Shown one piece after another: positions 53,152 through 62,700 of a stretch of 64,000 nucleotides of DNA. The first letter of the stretch is position 1. The number at the start of each line of letters is the position of its first letter. Source of the stretch: UBA8337 sp963932545 (GTDB lineage: Bacteria > Pseudomonadota > Alphaproteobacteria > RS24); contig CAWVRH010000005.1 in the NCBI GenBank assembly GCA_963932545.1, positions 49,128-113,127 of the forward strand. The letters run 5' to 3'. The translations under genes and the position numbers were made by a program. The notes under the pieces are model-generated. The model saw only the letters and a list, made by a program, of their open reading frames with translations, was not told the DNA's origin and searched no databases.

Positions 53152-53781
53152 CTATTCAGGCAATTCAAATGGTGAAATAAACTGCATTTGGCCGTTTGGC
53201 AGCTTCCATCTCGGACTTCTATTAACCTGGCTCTCTAGAAACACCAAGCTGTTATCAAAGTGGTTTAATGGAACTGAATATGGGCTTGCTTCGATTTTGC
53301 CATCGCGGCCTATAATTCTAGCGTCATGGTATGTTGTTCTTTGAGTCTCATTTGTGGCGCCGCCATCTATATGAACATGCCCGTAGCAGCAACAACTGTA
53401 GGTTCTGTTTTTATCTTTTTCAATTTCAACATAATGAGCAGTGCCCCGTATCCCAATTGTTGCATGGGATGTGATGACTTGTCTCTCCTCCGCCACATTT
53501 GGTTCAAAAACTGAATGCATTGCTCCACTGATTAGATTTGCGACTTTCACTACAAATCCGTTTTTGACTTCAAAGCTCACCTTTGTGTTGGGAGCAAATA
53601 GAAATGCACAAGTCCCCAGCCTAAGTGCTGAACGACTTCCACCAGTTTGGACAAGCACCTCTTTCGCGCCAATGTTCAAGTCTAGTTTGCCTAAAAGAAT
53701 TTCATATCCGTCGAGCTTCGCCTCGGCACGCCCAGCTGCTAGCACCCCAATGCTTGATAGTAAAAAATGGCGACGGTTCAT
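53152..53781 (-). CDS. Tat-exported FecR-domain protein
   Basis: 209 residues. The N-terminus NRRHFLLSSIGVLAAG is a twin-arginine signal. The FecR-like domain covers about residues 40-150, with VLVQTGGSRSALRLG and the ITSHATIGIRGTAHYVEIE block. A striking triple Cys (SCCCYGHVHIDGG) follows. No ECF sigma factor or TonB receptor is near, so the classical iron-signalling role is unlikely. Related stand-alone FecR proteins are exported and of unknown function. Confidence 0.75.
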   Translation of the reverse strand: MNRRHFLLSSIGVLAAGRAEAKLDGYEILLGKLDLNIGAKEVLVQTGGSRSALRLGTCAFLFAPNTKVSFEVKNGFVVKVANLISGAMHSVFEPNVAEERQVITSHATIGIRGTAHYVEIEKDKNRTYSCCCYGHVHIDGGATNETQRTTYHDARIIGRDGKIEASPYSVPLNHFDNSLVFLESQVNRSPRWKLPNGQMQFISPFELPE

Positions 53782-53808
53782 AATAACTTCCCCTCAAGTG
53801 TTTATTGG

Positions 53809-53862
53809 CTACAAAGCAGACGTCGCAAACCGAAGCGCTGCGATGGCTGGCAGGCTCGCCAT
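53809..53862 (-). pseudogene. Possible decayed signal-peptide remnant
   Basis: A minus-strand frame of 17 codons reads MASLPAIAALRFATSAL then stops. Its DNA resembles the signal-peptide start of the secreted genes at 53048 and 56537 (shared GCGCTT..TTTGCGACG block), with one or two extra bases. Nothing coding follows. It could be a leftover copy of the cassette, or chance. Confidence 0.25.
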
Positions 53863-53944
53863 GTTTTCAATTAACGGTCAAATTTTCAAGCACGAGCGAA
53901 CGGTTGTAAAGGATGGTGTTGCTGAGGTGATTGGTAAGATAAAT

Positions 53945-53974
53945 AAAAAAGGGCCGTCTGAAGCGACAGCCCTT
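53945..53974 (-). terminator. Terminator after the outer-membrane barrel gene
   Basis: On the minus strand AAGGGC pairs with GCCCTT, extended by GTC/GAC across a mismatch, and a run of six T follows. It lies 83 bp past the stop at 54057 and before the FecR gene. Confidence 0.85.
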
Positions 53975-54056
53975 GATTACTCAACACTAATAATTCAAAG
54001 AGCGGTTTCCATATGCCTTTTAAGCGGCAGGAAGACAAACTCAATCCATGGAAAGA

Positions 54057-54770
54057 CTAAAAGCCAAAACTGTAGCCAATGGTGTATAGCGTTTGGTCTT
54101 CATTCAAGTCCCATAGGCCGCCATCATAAATGAAATCTTTGTATTCAAAGCCGAACGTCAAGCTTGTCGTTTCTGTGAACGGATAAACAATCCCTGCACC
54201 AAACAACCAAGCCACCCCGTCGAGTGACTGACTTAACTCTGGTTCTTCATCAGGGTGAACAGTCAGTTCTGCCTCATTTATTTGGGCACCCAAGCGACTA
54301 TAATAGAACAACTGGTCAGTAAGTTGGTCAGAAAAAGTCAACGATGCGAAAAGCGCCTGTGTTTCAATAGTGTCGTCAGGGCCTACATATTCTGTATCAG
54401 ATACTGTGACCTCGGAAGTATAATAACCGCCAGAAAGACTTAATTTATCAGAAATAGGCTTGCCAATGAAAATACTAATCGAGTCCCTGTCTACAAAGGG
54501 TCTACCATCAGGCGTATTTTCGAAATACTCTTGGACTGTCGTTTCGAGAAGACCAGAAAGGTTTATTCCAAAAGTATAGTCGCCACGACGAGTAGTGAAG
54601 CCTAGATTAAAATATTCAAAGGTATCTTGGAATGAGCCGTCGCTACCGTCTACCGTATAGTCCAGAAGAAAATCGGCCTGTCCTGTCGTGATTGAGACAT
54701 TAGCCGCATTAGCAGGCTGAAACATAAGGCCCGCACAGAAAACGACAGTGAAATGAATTTTTTTGAACAT
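54057..54770 (-). CDS. Outer-membrane beta-barrel protein of unknown function
   Basis: 237 residues from ATG 54770, with GAGAG upstream. A signal peptide ends at PANA (about residue 22). The mature protein alternates polar and hydrophobic residues as in a barrel, with turns rich in Asp and Gly, and ends in GYSFGF, the C-terminal aromatic that outer-membrane insertion needs. About ten strands are plausible. It may be a porin-like or OprG/OmpW-sized barrel but shows no family signature. Confidence 0.7.
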   Translation of the reverse strand: MFKKIHFTVVFCAGLMFQPANAANVSITTGQADFLLDYTVDGSDGSFQDTFEYFNLGFTTRRGDYTFGINLSGLLETTVQEYFENTPDGRPFVDRDSISIFIGKPISDKLSLSGGYYTSEVTVSDTEYVGPDDTIETQALFASLTFSDQLTDQLFYYSRLGAQINEAELTVHPDEEPELSQSLDGVAWLFGAGIVYPFTETTSLTFGFEYKDFIYDGGLWDLNEDQTLYTIGYSFGF

Positions 54771-54897
54771 TTTTACTCTCCTACAAGTTACTCGGTTAAA
54801 AACTAACATTAAATACCAATAATATATTTTAGTTAGAAACTTAATACCGATTTAATACAAAACTTACTTTTTTTAAATTAAACTTTTGAACTTAAAA

Positions 54898-55905
54898 TCA
54901 ATATGCTGAGCACCTGTTACCAAGCAACATTTCCTTAAACAAAGTCAAACTCTCATCATTTAAATCGCGACTTGTCCACCAAACCGCATGCTCATTTGTG
55001 CCCTTCCGTTCATCAATGACCAGCCCCCACATAGGCGCAATCTGATTTGGAATCATCGAGTAACGTACATCCGTGACAAGGTTTTTATCACCATCAAAGC
55101 CCAAATAATCCTGTGAAAACCATCGAAACCTCCCAATGTCCCTCATCTGCTGACTATTTTTTTCTAAATCCGATAAGTGATATTGATAATCAAATATTTT
55201 GATACTTTCGCCAAAACACCAAGTCAGCACTCGTCCAGCGCGAATGGCGTCAACATAGAACCTACCTTCATGCTGATATATAGACTTCCAAAGAATTAGG
55301 TTTCCAAAAGATGGCTTAAGCGTCATTCGCTCCGCACTATGCCCCCTGGATTGGGCCAGTTTGAGCCCAGATGACATAGCTCTTTCATATTGAACCAAAC
55401 CTAAAGCCAGATAAAATATAGTCCACCCAACCGCAAAAAAACTAAATCGCCGCCGACTTGTTTTGACGGCCACGGCAAGAAGAATAATGGCGGGAATTGT
55501 GAGGAGAGGGTCGACAATGGATATATTATTCCAAGTTATGCGCTCATTCGAGAAGGGCCAAAAGAGAAGCGTGCCGTAGGACGTGCAGGCATCTAGCAAA
55601 CCATGGGTCGCATAGCCCAGAAAACTTGCCACATAGGTTGCCTTAAAACTTAGAGACTTCCTTACCAGAGGAAAAAGGAATACTGAGACGATTAAAGCCC
55701 CAAAGGGAATAAAGAATAGGGAATGGGTAAATTGCCTGTGGTACTCAAGGAATAATACGGGGTCAGTCGACGACCGAATAAATACGTCTAAATCGGGGGC
55801 TAAGCCCGCGAGAAAACCGACAACACCTATTATTGCAATATTATTTTTATTTGCGACCGACTGAGCAAAAACTGCGCCAACTGTTCCTTGAGATATTGGG
55901 TCCAT
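54898..55905 (-). CDS. Membrane-bound metal-dependent hydrolase (YdjM/DUF457 family)
   Basis: 335 residues. The N-terminal ~150 residues have four to five helices with family features: MDPISQGTVGAVFAQ, GLAPDLDVF, YHRQFTHSLFFIP and GYATHGLLDACTSYGT, where conserved His and Asp residues would bind metal. The C-terminal half is soluble and more variable. Members may act on lipids or be LexA-regulated; substrate unknown. Confidence 0.82.
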   Translation of the reverse strand: MDPISQGTVGAVFAQSVANKNNIAIIGVVGFLAGLAPDLDVFIRSSTDPVLFLEYHRQFTHSLFFIPFGALIVSVFLFPLVRKSLSFKATYVASFLGYATHGLLDACTSYGTLLFWPFSNERITWNNISIVDPLLTIPAIILLAVAVKTSRRRFSFFAVGWTIFYLALGLVQYERAMSSGLKLAQSRGHSAERMTLKPSFGNLILWKSIYQHEGRFYVDAIRAGRVLTWCFGESIKIFDYQYHLSDLEKNSQQMRDIGRFRWFSQDYLGFDGDKNLVTDVRYSMIPNQIAPMWGLVIDERKGTNEHAVWWTSRDLNDESLTLFKEMLLGNRCSAY

Positions 55906-55911
55906 ATTAGC

Positions 55912-55977
55912 TCAACAAGTCCTCGTTTCAGCAGGCGCCGCAAACAGAAGCGCGATGGTGGTTGGGTTGCGGGTCAC
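55912..55977 (-). pseudogene. Orphan signal-peptide-like frame of 21 codons
   Basis: A GTG at 55977, overlapping the stop of the gene at 55974 (GTGA), opens MTRNPTTIALLFAAPAETRTC and stops 6 bp before the ATG at 55905. The DNA closely matches the start of the secreted genes at 53048 and 56537. It may be a short coupling frame or the remnant of a lost secreted gene. Confidence 0.35.
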
Positions 55978-56537
55978 GGACCCGGTCTGTAGAAAATGGT
56001 TCGGATAAATGCAGACGTACATTGCACGAGGAAAAGCAACACACAGATGGAATAAAGTTGATGGTTCATGTCGCCCGATATCAGAGCCATTGAACCAGCT
56101 ACCGCAGCATTCGTCGTGAAAATGGTTGCATTAAAAACTATAATCGGAAGCGAGAAAATATTTTTATACCCGCCGTTTCTCAAGCCGCGGGCCTTGGGCA
56201 TGAAGTAGATTGGCCCAAACAAAATATAAATAAACATCCCTAACAATAATGGCTGCCAAGACGGCTCCGCACTCGCTGGGTCAAAAATAATGAACGGCAA
56301 AATAGAACCAAATAAAGCTCCAAGCCCGGTGTACAAGAGAAGCTTAACGCGGAATTCGTCGGGAGGATTGAAGCCCCCATCATCGACGCGCGACAACCCT
56401 ATGAGAATGGCTGAGAAACCCAACAGCCCCAAGGCTACCTCGCCAAGAAACCGCAGCGCCTGAAAATTTACCTCTGCTTGAGCCGCCCAAGCTGGCGTCG
56501 CAAACAAAAGCGCGAGGATGATTAGGACGCGTGTCAT
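55974..56537 (-). CDS. Membrane protein with signal peptide, unknown function
   Basis: 187 residues. The start (MTRVLIILALLFATPAWA) is a cleavable signal peptide, followed by four helices (about 27-47, 68-86, 94-113, 130-185). AAGGAG precedes the ATG. The middle has ILIGLSRVDDGGFNPPDEFRVK between the first two helices. No family is recognised. Its 5' region is a near copy of that of the gene at 53048, though the mature proteins are unrelated. Confidence 0.65.
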   Translation of the reverse strand: MTRVLIILALLFATPAWAAQAEVNFQALRFLGEVALGLLGFSAILIGLSRVDDGGFNPPDEFRVKLLLYTGLGALFGSILPFIIFDPASAEPSWQPLLLGMFIYILFGPIYFMPKARGLRNGGYKNIFSLPIIVFNATIFTTNAAVAGSMALISGDMNHQLYSICVLLFLVQCTSAFIRTIFYRPGP

Positions 56538-56560
56538 TTCTATCTCCTTGATGAAATCAA

Positions 56561-56588
56561 GCTATACTGAACTTCACTGCAAAGGCAA
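56561..56588 (-). promoter_or_regulatory. Predicted promoter of the gene at 56537
   Basis: On the minus strand TTGCCT (56583-56588) and TATAGC (56561-56566) are 16 bp apart, 24 bp before the ATG. The layout is like that before the gene at 53048. Confidence 0.4.
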
Positions 56589-56769
56589 TAGAGACACTCC
56601 GATACCACGGCAACAAGCCCATCTTTTCATTTGCCCTGCCCTCAGACTTCTGCTCTTAGAGCCATTTAAGGGAAAATGATAAACCTTCTCTTTTTCTTGT
56701 TATGTATTCAGCTTTAATCTATCCTAAGGACGGTTCAGAAATCTGAATCAATTGCATCGGAGTAAGTGT

Positions 56770-59700
56770 GTGAGTAAGAAGCAAGTCAAGCCGCCATTAA
56801 TCTATGCTTTAGAGCCTCGCCTTTTATTCGATGGGGATTTGGGGGCAGATTTAGCCTCAGCTATTGTTTATCGAGATGGCAATGCGTCAGAGGCCCCTGC
56901 CATTGCCCCCGAAAACCAACGCGACAATCTTCGCCTTGAAGCCCAAAACGCGCGTAGCGCCATTGTGTTTATTGATGGTGGCGTCGAAGACCCGCAAACG
57001 CTCGCAGATGCAGCAGTGCATGTGCTGCCCGATAATGCGCAGATACACATATTAAATGGCGATAGCGACGGCTTCGCGCAAATTAACGACATTTTACAAA
57101 ATCATGACCGCGTGGATGAAATTCATATATTCGGTCACGGTGCGGCGGGCGAAGCCAGTCTAGGAACAGCCAGCTTGTCACTCGAGACACTCACCACACA
57201 CTCTGGCACGCTGGCTGCTCTCAAAGACACACTCACCGAAGACGGTGATATTCTGCTTTATGGCTGTGATATCGCCGCCGGTGAAGACGGCCAAACCTTT
57301 ATTGAGGAACTGGCCGAGCTAACTGCCGCCGACATTGCCGCATCGGATGACCTAACAGGTGCTGGTGGCGATTGGGAGTTGGAAGGCAACACTGGCCCTA
57401 TTGAGGCTGATGCGATTGAAGCCGACGAATATGCCTTTCAACTTAATAATGCGCCGGCAGCTGCCGACAATGCTGTAACGGTTGGCCAGGGTAACAGCTA
57501 TACATTTGCTGCTAGCCAATTTGGCTTTGCGGATGCTGATAATGACACGCTCGTCCACGTGGAAATTGCCTCACTACCTATCAATGGCACTCTCGAAAAG
57601 AGCACCTGGACCGCGCCGGATGAAAACTACACTGGCGGGCGCGAGGATAATGAGTTCCAAGATGAGGCAAATTGGGAGGACGCCTTTCAAGGCGAAACAA
57701 TAAGCCTCGCCGATCTAAATGGCGGACGCCTCCGGTTCACGCCGGCGGCAAATGCCAGCGGCTCAGGCTATGGGAGCTTCACTTTCAAAGTTAATGACGG
57801 CACGGCTGACAGTGCGACAGCCAATACGATGACGGTGAATATTGATGCTGACGCCGATAAGGTAGCTGGCCATACTTCTGACCGCATTGTGATTTCCAAT
57901 GATTTCACAAATTTCGCTTCAGGTTCGGGCGGCGACGGTTATGGAACCGAAAAGATTCATATCGTCAAAGAAAACACCAATGTCTTTTCTGGCGGTACAA
58001 TGAATGACTTCGCTATTGGCAGCACCATTGTAAACGACGCCGAAAACCGTCTGGACAGCTATCTCATATTCAGGAATGGCGAACTTTCCTCATCAAGCTC
58101 AGTTTATATCGACTTTGATACGACAATAGCTGGCGTCTACACGGCAAGCTATCACTCAGACAATGACGGTGCGCTCGATGCGCCATTTGCGAAGGCTGGC
58201 GCCACATATCCCGTGCGTGTGGGTAGTGACGCGATTGAAAGCCCCGGTGAAACCGTCTCGGTATCAGGCCGACGCCTCACCTTAAATTGGGATGTTGGAA
58301 ACTCTTCCGACTATGACGCCATTCGTGTTTTCGTCTGGTCCGGTAAGCCTGCTCCCGTAGCGGACGACTTTGACGCATACACAAGCGAAGACAATATGCA
58401 TGGTGAATGGAGAGAATATTCTCTCACAATTGCCGGCGGGGACCCCGAACTTACCGGAGATATGATTGACTGGCGCGACCATGTCACCAGCAATAATGGC
58501 GCTGCGGTTGCAGTCATAAGCACTTGGCTGGACGGCGACACGCCGCCAGCTGATGATTACAGTCGAGATCCTACATCGGGGTTCCATCTAACCTCTCAGT
58601 ATTTTCAGTCATCTGGTGGGGAGCAGCTTTTCCGATTGAGCGTCAGAAATAATGACGGGCTCATTCGACTGGATAATTCCGCAACCAGCACTAGCACCAA
58701 CTTTGAAGAGCAAGCGCCCGACGACGCAAATCTGACATACAGGCTGAATTATCGCGTCATGGATGAGTTTGGTGGCACAGATGATGGGGTAATTACTGTC
58801 CACGTGCAGCCAGCCAATGACGCACCCTATTGGGAGGGCAACATTGACAGTCCTATAACTGTGCAGAACTCCGGCGTGTACACACTTGCAGCCAGCGATC
58901 CCGGTCACCCCATCAACTGGGTTAACGACCCGGACCACGCTGACAGCGATCTTACGATGCTTTTTCAGGGCGGAGGCACCAGCCTCGTCAGGGATCATGG
59001 GACTTGGTCAATAGGCGCTAACAACGTTCTGACCTACACCCCCGCAAGCGGAGGCTATTTGCCTATAGGCTCAACCGTTTCGGATTATATAGGCTTCACT
59101 TTTGAAGACCCTGACGGGCTTCAATCGGTCACCAGCAGCAATAGATCGCACACGCAATATAACGCGCCTGAACATCGTTATATAACTTTTTCAATCGAAG
59201 GCACGGATACGCCGGTTCCGCCCACAGCCGGCTCGACCGTTGTCACTTGGGATGGCGGACCTGCGTCAGATGCAAGTAACGCACAAAGTCAAGGCACATA
59301 TTTTAAATTCGATCTGGAAAATTCCGGTTTTCATTTCTACTACAATACGTCCGATCGGTGGTCTGTTACCCACACGGCAGCTGACAACAGTCAGCCGGAT
59401 AGCTTTATTGACACTTTTGTGGGCCATAATGGCGCAAATGTGAGTTTCAACGGATATATTGACCCCACAACAGATGAGGTTTTTGCATCCGAACCTACTA
59501 ACGGCAACTTTATTACCTTTGATTCAAGAACCATTGACGGAGAAACGATAACACCCGTTTTCAACGTCCACAGTGACAGTGAAGGTGGAGAGATTATAGC
59601 CCAAGGCCCCAATTATGATCGCGATTGGTATTTTCAAATTCCTCGAGGCCACACCGAGACATTTAACTTCGAGTATGAGGTTGAGGACGAGTTTGGTGAG

Positions 59701-62700
59701 ACGGCAAGAGGTTCAATAGAAATACAAATTCAAGGTCACAATGATGGCCTGACTGACCTGGCTGGCATCCCGCGTTACCAGCGGACCCAAGCGGGCAGAA
59801 CAATCACCGGAAATCTTACCGGCGCGGAAGTCGTCGATATTGGCGCCGCCTTTGAATTGGTGAAAATTTCCATCGACGATACTGAAGCCGTGTCGGCTGA
59901 TGGAGTTAACGCAACTCTTGAGACTGATCGCGACAAGCTCGTCATTAACATGGGCGATAATACGTGGGCCTATTCGGATAATAGGGATTACTCTAGTGGA
60001 CAACACGACCGCTTCTTTGATGTCACATATCAAATCACCTACCCCGACGGGGAGGTAGAAGAGGTAGTATATGAATTTATATTCCGCCCCGAAGCCAATC
60101 ATGTTTGGACGCCCTTCGATGACAGTATCAACGTGGCGTCCGATGCACCTATTGCGGGTGACCTATCTCCTAATGACTCGCCCTCAGGACTGTTTCTTGG
60201 CGCTAGAACAGGCAGGGATAATCTGCGGGATGAGGGCGGTAATGACGCGGGAGCCAGCATTCTTCCCTATATGCCCGCAGGCACCGTCCTCAACGGCCAA
60301 TATGGTACGCTGGTCGTAGCCAGCGACTTCACATTTACTTATACGCCGAACGAGGCATATAAGGCACTGGCGGCGGGCGAGCAGGCGACCGACACATTTA
60401 GCTACGCAGCCAGACCCTCTAATCCGCAGATAAACGACTTTGGGGTGACCGCGGGTTACGCCGACATTGTTTTTAACATTACCGGACAGGCGGCAGACTG
60501 GCAGGTGAGAGACGACTTCTTCATGACCCTCGAAGGCACGGATTTATCCGGCTCAGTCTTATCAAACGACTATGCGGACGTGACGCTTGATGGCCTCCTG
60601 ATAACTCTCCTCGATGGCGCGCCAGCTGAAACCTCAGGAACAAATAGTGGCTCATTTGTGGCCACGGGGACCTATGGGTCCCTTGTCTTGGCTGCCGACG
60701 GCAGCTTTGTCTACACGGCGGGCACGCTATCCGGCGTGGATGAAGCCGTCGACAGCTTTACCGTTACCATTGAAGACGCGAATGGAAACCCACAGACCTC
60801 CACGCTGACGATTAAAGTTACGGACACCACTGATTTTGACAATATCGACGAAATACTCACCAAAACTATAACTGTCACTGAGGGCGAGACCCAGACGGGC
60901 AGCAACATTAACCAATTGGCAAGTGGCAATTTGAGTTGGTCCAACATTACGGGTGTCGCCGCCGGCTCGGGAAGTCCCATCTCTAGCAATGTTGACCAGC
61001 GCATAGAGGGCGATTGGGGGTGGCTCACTCTCTATGCTGACGGCACCTACACATATGAGAGCAACGACACCTACCTTCTTGATGTTAACCAACAGGCCAC
61101 GGACACATTCACATTCACTACCAGCGGCCTCGACGGCCACAATGTTAGTGGTGAACATAAATTAATTGTCACAATTGATGGCGTTGACTCGGTGGCTTCG
61201 CTCTCGCCCTTCACTATTCAGGTAACCGAGGACACGACATATTACAACGGTCAAAATTCCGGATATATTGAATACTTCGGAATGGATAAATATGACGGGG
61301 TTACCAGTGCCTTGGATGCGCCCAACCAAGTAAATGTTGCCAATGGCTGGATGCATTATATTCAAGATGAATTTAATGACATCACGAGTGATCAGTATAT
61401 TCGCTCGGTCAATGGATACGGCACTTACGGCAATGATGAATATAGAATTGAAGATGAGATTGCATATATTGGACCTTCTGGCTCTTCCGGCAATTGGCGG
61501 GATGAATATACAGTAGGCGAAGATGTTTACGCGCAAACGATGCCTAACGGTGGCCCGTTGGTTGCCTTTCAAGAATCAAGCACAATAAAAGTAATGGCGC
61601 CTGACGTTGAATTGGGTGCTGGCGAGACGCTTACAATTGAAGGCAATGAGGTAGTGCTTGGCAGATTATATGGAAACGCAGTCATTGGCACATTCACCGT
61701 TGAAATTGTCGGCGTCGCCGATCCGCAACCCGTTTTGGAAGATGACAACCTTAGCACGACGAATTACCAATTCACTGAACTTCAGCCGGGCAGTTTCCAA
61801 AGCAATACCTCCGGCAACTACTATGTGCAGGATGATGCTGAAAATGTAGTCGGAAAAATCAGATTTTGGTTCGGAGAGCATACGGGCTTCTACGGAAACG
61901 CCCCTAACTACAAAAATGTTGTCACTGTGACTGGTAATGATTCAATCAGCACATCGGGAACACTTGCCGTGAGCGTTTATGATGCAGATACGGAGCAATG
62001 GAGCGACTATATCGACGCCGACCAGGACACAATTGTCACCTCAACATGGGGCACATATCAGTGGGAGGACTACGCGGACGGTCGGATTTTAGAGTATACA
62101 CAAAATGATGCTTTTGCGGCTCTCTATTACGGCACTCACGTTGACCAATTCAAATACAGGTTTACTCCGTTGGATACGAGCCTAGACGCCGATGAAGCAG
62201 AGGTTACGGTCAATTTGAAGGCGATTAACGATCCAATTAATACGTCTCTCCCAATGGGCGAATGGATTTACGCGCTGGCCGGCACGTCTACACAGGTTCT
62301 CGCTACCGCAGCTAATGTTGGGACGGCATCAGGCGCGGGTGACGCAGTTGTTGGTGATCACTCGGGCGGTGTTGGCTTGGCTGGAACGACAAAGAGAGAC
62401 CCTGACGGCGATGGATCGGTGCATGTTTATAGGTTTGCTAACGGCCAATACTCAAATAACAGTTCAGCTGGATATCCCGAAACAGGTATTCCCAAGACGC
62501 TGAATTTAAGAGTCTATAATCATCAGACCAATGAGCAGGTGTCCACAAGCACTGCTCCAACGTTAACAGTCACCGACGGCGGCGACTACACCTTGGATAT
62601 CCCCGATCTACCAAAGTTAGACAACAATACTATAGATTACAGATTAAGAACTCTTGATAACGGTACTTCCATTAATTTCTGGTCCAGCAATACTGCTCAA

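Noticed and set aside
53441..54133. 230-codon plus-strand frame
   Set aside because: It is antisense to the FecR gene for half its length, crosses a clear minus-strand terminator, and has no ribosome-binding site.
51045..56600. Genomic island integrated at tRNA-Arg
   Set aside because: The accessory DNA lies on the 5' side of the tRNA, there is no integrase, and no copy of the tRNA 3' end was found further right.
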